A stretch of DNA of 64,000 bases from Eubacterium oxidoreducens (lineage in GTDB: Bacteria; Bacillota; Clostridia; Lachnospirales; Lachnospiraceae), in the NCBI RefSeq assembly GCF_900104415.1, contig NZ_FMXR01000005.1, positions 1-64,000 of the forward strand. Direction: 5' to 3'. The position numbers were made by a program, and so were the translations under genes. Positions 8,617-16,614 of this stretch are shown here, piece after piece. The notes beneath the pieces are model-generated. The model saw only the letters and a list, made by a program, of their open reading frames with translations, was not told where the DNA came from and made no database searches. The stretch's first letter is position 1, and each line of letters starts with the position of its first letter.

Positions 8617-9168
8617 ATGGAATCAGTACAAAAGATGATTTATGCAATGCCGCTTGGCAGGATGATTTTGCTCATTATAATGATGGTGGTTGTGATGGCA
8701 GTCCTTAATCTGTTAATTGGCATGATAGCGCGAGAAAAATATAAAAGCGCTAGCAGACAACTTGGAATTATGGTTATGGTTGTTGGGGTGCTTGGTGCTG
8801 TCGCATTTACGTTGTTTCGGGAATCCGGCATAAGAGAAGTGATTTGGGTTCCATTTACTACAATGATGACGGCTGGTGAAGAGTTTCGCATGCCGATTAT
8901 GAATACGGCTCTGTTCGTACCATTTGGAATTGGAATGTCGCAGGTCTTAAGCGTAAAGCATAAGATGGGTGCGTGTATTGGGCGAACGATTTTGATAGGA
9001 CTACTGCTTAGCGTGGTAGTGGAAGCATTGCAGTTTGCCTTCGCGCTTGGAACCACAGAGACGGATGATGTGATCTTTAATACATTAGGAACTGCAATTG
9101 GTTCTATGCAGGTGGCGCTAAGTCGTCTCTTGTTAATTTGGAAAAATAAAAGCATCTTGGAAGTTTAG
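8617..9168 (+). CDS. VanZ-like membrane protein
   Basis: 183 residues with about five membrane helices. The pattern FVPFGIGMSQVL, then SVVVEALQFAFALGTTETDD and VIFNTLGTAIG is the VanZ signature, in which a polar pair follows the fourth helix. VanZ proteins are poorly understood; one gives low-level teicoplanin resistance. The gene starts three bases after the cbiZ stop, so it is translated with the corrinoid genes, but I cannot say why. Its 3' end runs into the shared terminator hairpin. Confidence 0.8.
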   Translation: MESVQKMIYAMPLGRMILLIIMMVVVMAVLNLLIGMIAREKYKSASRQLGIMVMVVGVLGAVAFTLFRESGIREVIWVPFTTMMTAGEEFRMPIMNTALFVPFGIGMSQVLSVKHKMGACIGRTILIGLLLSVVVEALQFAFALGTTETDDVIFNTLGTAIGSMQVALSRLLLIWKNKSILEV

Positions 9169-9196
9169 TTGGCTAAACTTCCAGGATGCTTTTTTT
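9151..9196. terminator. Two-way terminator between convergent genes
   Basis: Arms AGCATCTTGGAAGTTTAG and CTAAACTTCCAGGATGCT around a four-base loop. T-runs on the + side and A-runs before it serve both the VanZ gene and the DUF4097 gene. Confidence 0.88.
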
Positions 9197-9197
9197 C

Positions 9198-10517
9198 TTA
9201 GTTGGATGATAACTCAATATTGCCGGTATCGGTATTCGCCTTAATGGTACAATCTCCACTGCCGGGTTGTTTATAAGCATGCTCGAAGTTCTCATCGCCT
9301 AAGGTAATCTCGCCCAGGTCACAGGATAAATCCATGGTGTAGGAATTGAGATTTCCAAGTCCGTTTAGGGTGATATTTCCAATATCGCTTTCGACATCCA
9401 AAGATGTGAACTTTGCGGAATCGAGAAGAATGTTTCCGGTGTCGCATTCGATGGTGGTTTCTCCAAGGTCGGCATCTGTCTCAATCTGCAGATCGCCGAC
9501 GTCGATGCTAAAAGTGGATTTGGCACTCTTAACAGCATCGACAGTGATATCGCCATAATCGCAGTCAAGCGATAACTTCTCTAAAGTGATATCGGTAGGG
9601 ATTGTGATTGTTGTGCTGCTTGGTGTCTGTTCATCACCGAAATGAATTCCGAAGAAGAAAGAATCATCCTTCGGCTCTACTTTCAGGACGCCATCTTCAA
9701 TGGTATAGGTTGGCTGGTATTGCTCCATGCCATTATAGGTTATCCCTGCTTTTTCGTCAGTTACGAATGTTACGTCGCCGATTAGATCCGATACCTCTAC
9801 TTGAGTAAAGGAATCTTTCAATGTATGCCCGAAAGTGATCGATTCGGCATCTGCAATGGTAGAGCTAAGCGGTGTGCATCGAAAAAGGCTTGTTAGAACA
9901 ATAATAATGACAGTAACAGCCGTTAAGATTCCGGTATAAACCTTTACAACGCGGCGCCTTGATAAGCATTCAAGGCGGCTATATGCATCTTGCTCCATAT
10001 CGATAGCGCATACGTGTTCAATCAGTGCGCAGACGATTGCGCCAATGACCCACACAACCCAGGTGATGTGCCAGTCGAAGGTGATAAAACTCCAGATGAG
10101 ATAGACACATAGCACGATAGACCGGTAGCCGGACATGAAATGTGCAAGCGGTTTATTGTAGTAGTACTTGATGTCTTTTTCTTTTTTTGCTTTTACATAA
10201 TAGGCAATCGGAGCGTCGGGATTGCCGGTCTGTGAAGCGTGCAGATTGGAATTGTCATTGTCTTTTTGTTGCTCTTCGTTTGCATTATTGTCCTTAGGCT
10301 CATTGATCATGATACCGAGACTTTCTGCAATCTCGTCAAGATTTCCAAAGTCCGCAATAACGGCTCCAACGGCTTCATTTTCGGTATGTCCAGCGTCTAG
10401 CATCTCGCTGTATTTATCTTCCATCATTTGCGCTAGTTCTTCTTTGGCGGCACGCACTTCTTCGGTATCCGGAAGGCGGGCGAACATATTATCAAGATAA
10501 TTTTTGATTGTATCCAT
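9198..10517 (-). CDS. DUF1700/HAAS plus DUF4097 membrane protein, PadR partner
   Basis: 439 residues. The N-terminal helical domain (LDNMFARLPDTEEVRAAKEE onward, about 1-75) is the short DUF1700/HAAS type. Membrane helices follow at about 135-170 and 190-215. The C-terminal half is a DUF4097-type beta-helix with repeated pieces such as SLDCDYGDITVDAV, FSIDVGDLQIET, TIECDTGNILLDS and DIGNITLNGL. Such proteins often sit beside PadR repressors and envelope-stress genes (LiaF/YvlB-like). It follows padR by 21 bases, so both come from the padR promoter. Its exact role is unknown; envelope sensing is an inference. Confidence 0.75.
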   Translation of the reverse strand: MDTIKNYLDNMFARLPDTEEVRAAKEELAQMMEDKYSEMLDAGHTENEAVGAVIADFGNLDEIAESLGIMINEPKDNNANEEQQKDNDNSNLHASQTGNPDAPIAYYVKAKKEKDIKYYYNKPLAHFMSGYRSIVLCVYLIWSFITFDWHITWVVWVIGAIVCALIEHVCAIDMEQDAYSRLECLSRRRVVKVYTGILTAVTVIIIVLTSLFRCTPLSSTIADAESITFGHTLKDSFTQVEVSDLIGDVTFVTDEKAGITYNGMEQYQPTYTIEDGVLKVEPKDDSFFFGIHFGDEQTPSSTTITIPTDITLEKLSLDCDYGDITVDAVKSAKSTFSIDVGDLQIETDADLGETTIECDTGNILLDSAKFTSLDVESDIGNITLNGLGNLNSYTMDLSCDLGEITLGDENFEHAYKQPGSGDCTIKANTDTGNIELSSN

Positions 10518-10538
10518 TTTTCATAATTCTCCTTTAGT

Positions 10539-10871
10539 CTACTCTTCGGTGATGAAACGTTCGATAACGTCTTTGGTTAATACCCATTCTTCGCATTTGT
10601 CCCGGTAGTGTCTGCGACCTTCATCGGTGATGGTGTAATAAGTTCTTTTCTTTCCGTTCTCAGCCTGTCCGGCATAAGATTGGATGTAACCATTCTTTTG
10701 CATTCTTGAAAAGGCTGAGTATAGGGTTGTTTCTTTGATTACGTATTTATCATCGGACTTTTCTCGAATTTCTTTTGAAATGGCATATCCATAGGAAGGT
10801 CCATTTAGTAAAAGAAATAAGATAATGGTGTCGATGTAACCACGTATCACATCGCTGCTAATCGTATTCAC
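10539..10871 (-). CDS. PadR-family transcriptional repressor
   Basis: 110 residues from GTG 10871, placed by a strong ribosome site (AAGGAGGAG, complement of 10875-10883). It has the PadR winged-helix pattern: LLLNGPSYGYAISKEI, then TLYSAFSRMQKNGYI and the wing KKRTYYTITDEGRR. PadR proteins bind an inverted repeat as dimers and usually repress their own operon plus a membrane protein gene. The site repeats at 10910-10971 lie inside this promoter, so autorepression is likely. The signal it answers to is unknown. Confidence 0.88.
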   Translation of the reverse strand: MNTISSDVIRGYIDTIILFLLLNGPSYGYAISKEIREKSDDKYVIKETTLYSAFSRMQKNGYIQSYAGQAENGKKRTYYTITDEGRRHYRDKCEEWVLTKDVIERFITEE

Positions 10872-10909
10872 AAGCTCCTCCTTACATTGACTGTCGTTGT
10901 AATGCCTGA

Positions 10910-10971
10910 CGTACTATGTCATACGTAGTATGTCTGGCAAAGTAAATATACTACGCCTGTCGTAATATGTC
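10910..10971. promoter_or_regulatory. Repeated PadR operator candidates
   Basis: CGTACTATGTC (10910-10920), CGTAGTATGTC (10924-10934) and CGTAATATGTC (10961-10971) are near-identical. Inverted halves ATACTACG (10948-10955) and CGTAATAT (10961-10968) form a palindrome, and TACTA/TAGTA (10912-10930) form a second one. Confidence 0.55.
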
Positions 10972-10973
10972 AA
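10945..10973 (-). promoter_or_regulatory. padR promoter
   Basis: On the minus strand TTGACA (10973-10968), a 17-base spacer, then TATATT (10950-10945). The ATACTACG/CGTAATAT palindrome fills the spacer, so a bound repressor would block polymerase. Confidence 0.75.
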
Positions 10974-10991
10974 TAGCATGAAAAAAAATAA

Positions 10992-11879
10992 TTAGAATAA
11001 CTGAAGATATTGATGTAATGCAGGATTGTGATTGTCTGTTCGCCATAAGGCATCAATTCGCTCGTATTCATGTTCCCCTTTTAATGGGATAAAGATAAGA
11101 TTGTCTGCGTTGCTTAGTTTTTTGGTACAGTAATCAGGCAAAATAGAGATGCCTTGCTCAGAAGCAACCATAATCAAGATGCTTTCGGCGTTGGTGGAAC
11201 GAAAGACAATCTGTGGTTTAAAGCCGGCTTCTTCATAGAGTGTCATAAAGTGAGCATCGCCGTATGAATTGGTTGATTCTGATGGAGACATATATAAGAA
11301 TTTTTCTCCTATCAGATCCTTACGGGTGAGGTGTTTTTTGCCGGCTAGACGGTGAGAAGGATAGAGGGCAACCATGAGAGGAACGTCTTCTACGGCGCAA
11401 TAGCCAATTTCTGTATTTTGTTGCAGATTCGTGCTATCCCAGGTATAGATAAGATCCAACTGTCCGCCGACAAGACGAGAGGCAAGAAGATCCGTGGTCA
11501 TGCGATAGCAGCTTACGAAGATATTGGGATAGTCCTTATGAAACCCGCGAATCCAGTTAGACAGATTACTTCTTTCGTAGCCTTTGGTGTAGCCGATTTT
11601 GAGAGTTCCGCGCTGACCGCTGGCAGCATTTTGGGCGATGGTAACAGCATTTTCCATTTGCTCCACCATGGATTTTGCCTCTGTCAAAAAGACGCTGCCG
11701 GCCGGGGTTAAGAGTATGGGGCGCTTGTTTCGGTCAATCAATGTGGTGCCGACAATTTGTTCAAGAGCCTTGATTTGCTGTGTAATAGCCGTTTGAGAAA
11801 TGTAAAATTGCTGCGCTGCTTTTGTAAAACTATGAGATTGTGCAACTGCGATAAAGTATTTTAGTTGATTAAGTGTCAT
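10992..11879 (-). CDS. LysR-family transcriptional regulator
   Basis: 295 residues. The N-terminal helix-turn-helix (LNQLKYFIAVAQSHSFTKAA, then SQTAITQQIKALE) is classic LysR, followed by a periplasmic-binding-like effector domain (about 90-295). The start ATG at 11879 has AGGAGG close upstream. It is transcribed away from the substrate-binding protein gene at 12059, so it probably controls that gene. An inverted repeat, TTGTAAT-N14-ATTACAA (11992-12019), sits between them. The effector is unknown. The 3' end stops just short of the padR promoter. Confidence 0.9.
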   Translation of the reverse strand: MTLNQLKYFIAVAQSHSFTKAAQQFYISQTAITQQIKALEQIVGTTLIDRNKRPILLTPAGSVFLTEAKSMVEQMENAVTIAQNAASGQRGTLKIGYTKGYERSNLSNWIRGFHKDYPNIFVSCYRMTTDLLASRLVGGQLDLIYTWDSTNLQQNTEIGYCAVEDVPLMVALYPSHRLAGKKHLTRKDLIGEKFLYMSPSESTNSYGDAHFMTLYEEAGFKPQIVFRSTNAESILIMVASEQGISILPDYCTKKLSNADNLIFIPLKGEHEYERIDALWRTDNHNPALHQYLQLF

Positions 11880-11991
11880 AAAAGCCTCCTATTATAATGG
11901 AATTGAATATTGCATAGGATTATGAAAATAAAATCGTACAAGTAACAGCTACAATATAACTTTTTCTTATTATAGCATTGGAAATATGGAG

Positions 11992-12019
11992 TTGTAATCT
12001 TTAAGATGCGCAATTACAA
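11992..12019. promoter_or_regulatory. Inverted repeat, possible LysR operator
   Basis: TTGTAAT (11992-11998) and ATTACAA (12013-12019) are exact complements 14 bases apart, in the gap between the divergent LysR gene and the binding-protein gene. Confidence 0.35.
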
Positions 12020-12058
12020 TTCTTAATATATGAAAAAAGAATATTTTGGAGGAAAAGT

Positions 12059-13075
12059 ATGAAAAAGAAAGTATTATCGGCACTTGTATGCGCAGGTCTT
12101 GCTGGAGTTTTATTGGCAGGCTGTGGCTCATCATCGACAGATTCTTCGGTGGCTTCATCTACGGAAGACGCATCATCCTCAAAGACCTATCGAATAGGAA
12201 TCTGTCAGTTGGTACAGCACGAAGCGCTCGATGCCGCAACCGAAGGATTTCAGGCAGCACTTATAGATAAGCTGGGCAAGGAGCATGTGGAATTCGATGT
12301 GCAAAATGCATCCGGTGATTCCGCGACTTGTTCGACGATCACGAATCAGTTCGTGGCAGATGGAGATGATTTGATTTTGGCAAATGCAACTGCGGCGCTT
12401 CAGGCAGCAGCTTCTTCAACCGGTGATATTCCAATTCTTGGGACATCGGTAACCGATTATGCGACAGCACTTGATATTTCAGATTGGACAGGAACGGTTG
12501 GCAGTAATATTTCAGGAACCAGTGATTTGCCACCGCTTGATCAGCAGGCAGATTTGATAAAGGAATTGTTCCCGGATGCAACAACGGTTGGTATTTTATA
12601 TTGTTCAGCTGAGCCAAATTCGGTCTATCAGGCAGACAATATGACAACCTACCTAGAAGAACTTGGATATCAGGTAGAGATTTATACATTTGCAGATACC
12701 AATGATGTAGCTTCGGTCACACAGTCTGCATGTGATGGAAGTGATGTACTTTATATTCCAACCGATAATACGGCGGCCTCTTGTATGGAAACGATTTCTA
12801 ATGTGGCAACACCGGCGAATACACCGGCAATCGTGGGATGGGAGGAAGGCCTAAATAGTACATGTGCAGTGGCAACGCTTGCCATCAGCTATTACGATTT
12901 GGGATATCAGACCGGTGAGATGGCCTACGAAATCTTGGTGAATGGAGCAGATATCACAACGATGGCTGTTGAAACATCACCGAACGTAGCGAAGAAATAT
13001 AATGCAGATAATTGTAAGACATTTGGGGTTAGCGTAAGCGACGAATTTGAAGCTTATGAAGTATCCGAAGAATAA
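12059..13075 (+). CDS. ABC-type substrate-binding lipoprotein (PF04392/TrpX-like), orphan
   Basis: 338 residues. The lipobox LLAGCGSSS ends the signal peptide (Cys about residue 22), followed by a Ser-rich linker. The binding domain has the PF04392 look: YRIGICQLVQHEALDAATEG, LANATAALQAAAS, ILYCSAEPNS and DVLYIPTDNTAAS. Relatives bind amino acids such as tryptophan or tyrosine and normally precede permease and ATPase genes. Neither is here; a terminator follows at once. It may supply a transporter encoded elsewhere or act as a sensor. The ligand is unknown. Control by the divergent LysR gene is likely. Confidence 0.85.
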   Translation: MKKKVLSALVCAGLAGVLLAGCGSSSTDSSVASSTEDASSSKTYRIGICQLVQHEALDAATEGFQAALIDKLGKEHVEFDVQNASGDSATCSTITNQFVADGDDLILANATAALQAAASSTGDIPILGTSVTDYATALDISDWTGTVGSNISGTSDLPPLDQQADLIKELFPDATTVGILYCSAEPNSVYQADNMTTYLEELGYQVEIYTFADTNDVASVTQSACDGSDVLYIPTDNTAASCMETISNVATPANTPAIVGWEEGLNSTCAVATLAISYYDLGYQTGEMAYEILVNGADITTMAVETSPNVAKKYNADNCKTFGVSVSDEFEAYEVSEE

Positions 13076-13084
13076 GTGAAAAGA

Positions 13085-13140
13085 ACTGCTAAACGCCTGC
13101 TTTTGAGGAGAAAACTCATTTGGGTGATTAGCAGTTTTTT
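13085..13140 (+). terminator. Terminator after the binding-protein gene
   Basis: ACTGCTAA (13085-13092) pairs with TTAGCAGT (13128-13135), with a smaller TGAG/CTCA hairpin inside, followed by a T-run. Confidence 0.8.
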
Positions 13141-13204
13141 CTTTTAATCCACGACATGGGATAGGAGTTTGCAGATGATTTTAACGATGTGTGTGCGATC
13201 CAAT

Positions 13205-13232
13205 TTGCTACGCTCTGGTAATGTGATACAAT
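13205..13232 (+). promoter_or_regulatory. Promoter of the NYN-LOTUS gene
   Basis: TTGCTA (13205-13210), a 16-base spacer, and TACAAT (13227-13232) with an extended TGA before it. It overlaps the ATG at 13231, which rules that ATG out as a start. Confidence 0.6.
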
Positions 13233-13257
13233 GGAGGCAAAAGGAAAGGATGCAGTA

Positions 13258-14061
13258 ATGGAAGAAAAGACAATTGCAATATTGATTGACGGGGATAATA
13301 TCTCTCCGCAATATGCAGAATATATAAAAAGCGAGGCGCAGCATCTAGGCCGCATTAAGATTTCAAGGCTTTATGGCTCAATCAGTTCACCGACGGTAAA
13401 GGCATGGTATCGTGTGATGCCGGAACAGGGAATCACGCCAATGCTGCAGATTAGTTATGCAAATGGAAAAAGTATTGCTGATCAGGCACTTACCATTGAT
13501 GCGATGGATATCTTACATTCCGGTGATGTCGATATGATATGTTTGGTCAGTTCGGACAGTGATTTTACAAAACTGGTATATCGCATTAAGGAAGATGGTA
13601 TTACCGTCATAGGAATGGGTGAGAAAAAGACAAGCCAGTCACTTGTAAATGCTTGCGATGAATTTCGTTTGCTCGATTTGATCTACAATAATGATCTGAA
13701 GTCGCAAAATCAAAATAAACAGGATAATGCGCAGCAGTCTGAGAAAAATGAGACTGTGGAGGTAGCGGAAGATACGCCAATTAACGTACCGAAATTAGAA
13801 GCGGTATTAAAGGCAATTAAAGGCTATCTTGATAATGATTGGGAGAATCTTGCAGGAGTTGGAACGTATCTGTCTAAGAGACTTCCGGGATTCGATTCTC
13901 GTATCTATGGATATCGTAATATCTCAGAGCTCATAAGAGAGCATGAGAATCTATTTGACCTTAAGACAGAACTTGCAGAAGATAAGGTTCATCAGGTTGT
14001 CTATGTGAAGAATAAAAGGAAAAATAATTCTAACAAAAAGAAAAAGACAACGAATTCGTAA
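13258..14061 (+). CDS. NYN-domain nuclease-like protein with C-terminal OST-HTH/LOTUS domain
   Basis: 267 residues from ATG 13258, with GGAAAGGA seven bases upstream. The N-terminal NYN/LabA-like domain (about 1-145) has the acidic residues of the PIN-like fold: ILIDGDNISP, ALTIDAMDILHSGDVDM and VSSDSDFTKL. NYN domains are predicted RNases. A Gln/Asn-rich linker leads to a LOTUS domain (about 180-255; VGTYLSKRLPGFDSRIYGY), which binds RNA in other proteins. A lysine-rich tail ends the protein. The pairing suggests an RNA-processing or RNA-surveillance enzyme. The target is unknown. It is monocistronic or loosely linked to the next gene. Confidence 0.85.
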   Translation: MEEKTIAILIDGDNISPQYAEYIKSEAQHLGRIKISRLYGSISSPTVKAWYRVMPEQGITPMLQISYANGKSIADQALTIDAMDILHSGDVDMICLVSSDSDFTKLVYRIKEDGITVIGMGEKKTSQSLVNACDEFRLLDLIYNNDLKSQNQNKQDNAQQSEKNETVEVAEDTPINVPKLEAVLKAIKGYLDNDWENLAGVGTYLSKRLPGFDSRIYGYRNISELIREHENLFDLKTELAEDKVHQVVYVKNKRKNNSNKKKKTTNS

Positions 14062-14129
14062 GAGACGGCCGCGGCACATGGTGCAGCGGCATTCTTAATG
14101 TACATCTTTGTAGGGAGACAAGAGGACGG

Positions 14130-15245
14130 ATGAAGCGAATTTCAACTTACTGGAAATGGATGATTGTGCTGGCCGTTACAATCATACTGTTACATGTACT
14201 GGCAATTAGTGAACGGTTTGTAAACGTGTATCATCATGTAATCTATATAAGAATTGCAGAATATTACGGTGGCATTATGGGGAAGGTTCCGATTAATGTT
14301 GGTGAAATCATGATGTATTGTGCGGCCGGATTTTTGATTCTAGAACTGGTACTGGTGATTTTGCTGCTGTTTTGGCGAGCAAAAAGCAAGTATCGTAGAT
14401 GGGTAGTATCTTACTCAAAGGCATTATTATTGGGAGCAGCGGTTGTTGTGCTCATATATACTTTGAACTGGTCGATTCCATTTCGTTATAGTATTGACTT
14501 GGGTGAAGAAACTGTGACAAAATATACACTTGGAGATTTACAGAAACTTCGAAGTGACATTGTAGAGATGCTGAATCAGGCAGCTGAAGAGATCGGGCGG
14601 GATGAAGATGGCAACATCGTTTATGAGGAAGATGTTGATGAGCAGGTAATTGCGGCGCTGAAAGGAATCAGTGATGAATTTGAATATCTAGATGGAAGCT
14701 ATCCGGTTATGAAAGAATCGTATTGTTCGGATGTTCTAGAGTGGATGAATATTGCGGGATATACGTATCCTTACACGATGGAAGTAACGTATAACAAGTA
14801 TACGATGAGTCTTTATTATCCATCATTGCTTGCTCATGAGATGAGTCATCATAAGGGATATTATAAAGAAGATGATGCCAATTTCTTAAGTGAGATTGCC
14901 TGCATGAAAAGCGAGTGTCCCTATCTGGTTTATTCGGGGTGTTTGGACGCCTATTATTATGTTGATAACGCTTATAAGGAGGCGTTGTTTTCTTACCTTG
15001 ATGAGGAAGAAGCAACGACAATCTGGCAGCAGAGGGAACTTGCAAGTGCGCTTGTGGGAGAAGATTTGACAAAAGACCGCAAGGCGGCGCAGGAAGCTTA
15101 TAATGCGGATGAGCATGCAGCGCAAAGCTTTTCGAGCGCGGCACAAAGCGTTTCAGAAGTTGGCTGGGATGTGCAGTCGGATGTTTTAGAAGAGGACTGC
15201 TATGAGGGTGTCGTCGGCTTGTTACTTCAATATGATTGGAAATGA
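14130..15245 (+). CDS. DUF3810 membrane protein, metalloprotease-like
   Basis: 371 residues with three membrane helices in the first 120. The extracytoplasmic or membrane-facing part carries HEMSHHKGYYKEDDANFLSE, a zinc-protease HExxH motif followed by an acidic third ligand (NFLSE). This motif is the hallmark of DUF3810 proteins. The substrate is unknown. The stop overlaps the next start as ATGA (15242-15245), so the SulP transporter behind it is translated with it. Confidence 0.85.
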   Translation: MKRISTYWKWMIVLAVTIILLHVLAISERFVNVYHHVIYIRIAEYYGGIMGKVPINVGEIMMYCAAGFLILELVLVILLLFWRAKSKYRRWVVSYSKALLLGAAVVVLIYTLNWSIPFRYSIDLGEETVTKYTLGDLQKLRSDIVEMLNQAAEEIGRDEDGNIVYEEDVDEQVIAALKGISDEFEYLDGSYPVMKESYCSDVLEWMNIAGYTYPYTMEVTYNKYTMSLYYPSLLAHEMSHHKGYYKEDDANFLSEIACMKSECPYLVYSGCLDAYYYVDNAYKEALFSYLDEEEATTIWQQRELASALVGEDLTKDRKAAQEAYNADEHAAQSFSSAAQSVSEVGWDVQSDVLEEDCYEGVVGLLLQYDWK

Positions 15246-16486
15246 GAATGTTTATGAATGTGATAAAAAGAGAATTAGGGCAATGGAGGTTTCATCTTAA
15301 AGGAGATATCTTAGCGGGGATTGTTTCAGCATTTTCGGTAATTCCGGAAGTAATTGGATTTACAATTGTAGCCGGAGTGCCACCCATCTATGGATTATAT
15401 ACTTCGATTGCATTTTTGATATTGCTTTCTTTTATTGGAGGGCGTCCGGCGATGGTATCTGCAGGTGCCGGTTCTATGGCAGTTGTTGTGGTTACGCTGA
15501 TTGCAGAGCATGGGACGGCCTATTTGTTTTGGGCAGTATTGTTGGCCGGAATCTTTCAGATTGTACTTGGATTGTGCAGGGTTGGTAATTTGATGCGTTA
15601 TGTGCCGGCTCCGGTGATGGCGGGATTTGTCGATGCGCTTGCCATTATTATTTTTAAATCGCAGATTACGTCGCTGCTGGAAAATACGGTTGTAACGACC
15701 GGCGGTATAGGGAAGATGGTTTTATTTATCGGGATAGCACTAGCCGTTATTTATCTGTTTCCAAAGATTTCGACAGCAGTTCCTTCTACCTTGGTGGCAC
15801 TGATTTTGGTGACCGCAGTAAGCGTGGTAATTGCGCTGATTAGCGGTGGCAATAGTGATGTAAGGATGATTGCAGATCTAGGGAATCTGAAAGGAAGCTG
15901 GCCGGGCTTTCATCTGCCGGCGGCGCCGTTTAACAGGCAGACGCTTGGAATTATCTTTCCATATGCGCTTTCTTTGGCTTTTGTGGGTCTGTTAGAGACC
16001 ATGCTTACCAATCAGGTGGTAGATGAAATGACAAAGTCAGAGAGTAATAAAAACCGAGAATGCGTGGGGCAGGGAATTGTGAATATAATCTGCGGGCTTG
16101 TTGGAGCAATGCCGGGATGCGCTATGATTGGTCAGGCGATTACCAATGTCAAAAGTGGTGGTCGTGGTAGAATGTCAACCTTTGTGGCGGGAGTAATCCT
16201 TACATTCCTTCTGGCAGTCGGATCTGTGATTCTTGGCATTATTCCACTGGCAGCATTGATCGGTGTGATGATCTTTGTGTCAATTACGACATTTAACTGG
16301 AAGAATCTGATTGGGATGTTTTCGAATAGAAGTTTAAAAGGAGTGTTTGAAACAATCGTTACCATTATGACAGTTGTTGTGACAGTGGCGAGCAACAATC
16401 TGGCATATGGAGTTGGGATTGGAATTGGATTGTATATCCTGCTTTATTTCTTGCATAGATATATAAGATTAAAACGAATGCGGTAA
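15242..16486 (+). CDS. SulP-family anion transporter lacking a STAS domain
   Basis: 414 residues from ATG 15242, chosen because it forms an ATGA overlap with the upstream stop; a TTG at 15236 is also open. The SulP core is clear: GDILAGIVSAFSVIPEVIGF, PPIYGLYTSIAFLILLSFIG, and later PGCAMIGQAITNVKSGGRGR. The family carries sulfate, bicarbonate or dicarboxylates. Full-length members have about 550 residues and end in a cytoplasmic STAS domain, which is missing here; the chain stops after the last helix at LKRMR. A stand-alone STAS gene lies 1.1 kb downstream but belongs to another operon. The substrate is unknown. Confidence 0.85.
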   Translation: MRMFMNVIKRELGQWRFHLKGDILAGIVSAFSVIPEVIGFTIVAGVPPIYGLYTSIAFLILLSFIGGRPAMVSAGAGSMAVVVVTLIAEHGTAYLFWAVLLAGIFQIVLGLCRVGNLMRYVPAPVMAGFVDALAIIIFKSQITSLLENTVVTTGGIGKMVLFIGIALAVIYLFPKISTAVPSTLVALILVTAVSVVIALISGGNSDVRMIADLGNLKGSWPGFHLPAAPFNRQTLGIIFPYALSLAFVGLLETMLTNQVVDEMTKSESNKNRECVGQGIVNIICGLVGAMPGCAMIGQAITNVKSGGRGRMSTFVAGVILTFLLAVGSVILGIIPLAALIGVMIFVSITTFNWKNLIGMFSNRSLKGVFETIVTIMTVVVTVASNNLAYGVGIGIGLYILLYFLHRYIRLKRMR

Positions 16487-16495
16487 AAAAGCTGT

Positions 16496-16559
16496 CGCTT
16501 TGATGATACCCCACTAAAGCATGTTTTTAGGGGAAATCATCAAGGCGGGGCTTTTTTTT
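16496..16559 (+). terminator. Terminator after the SulP gene
   Basis: CTTTGATGAT (from 16498) pairs with ATCATCAAG (ending 16545). An inner CCCC/GGGG pair and a run of eight T's complete it. Confidence 0.8.
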
Positions 16560-16614
16560 GTGAAAAAAATGGACGTGGCTTGTGCATAAACGAGGTCAGC
16601 TCAGGGTATGGCAG

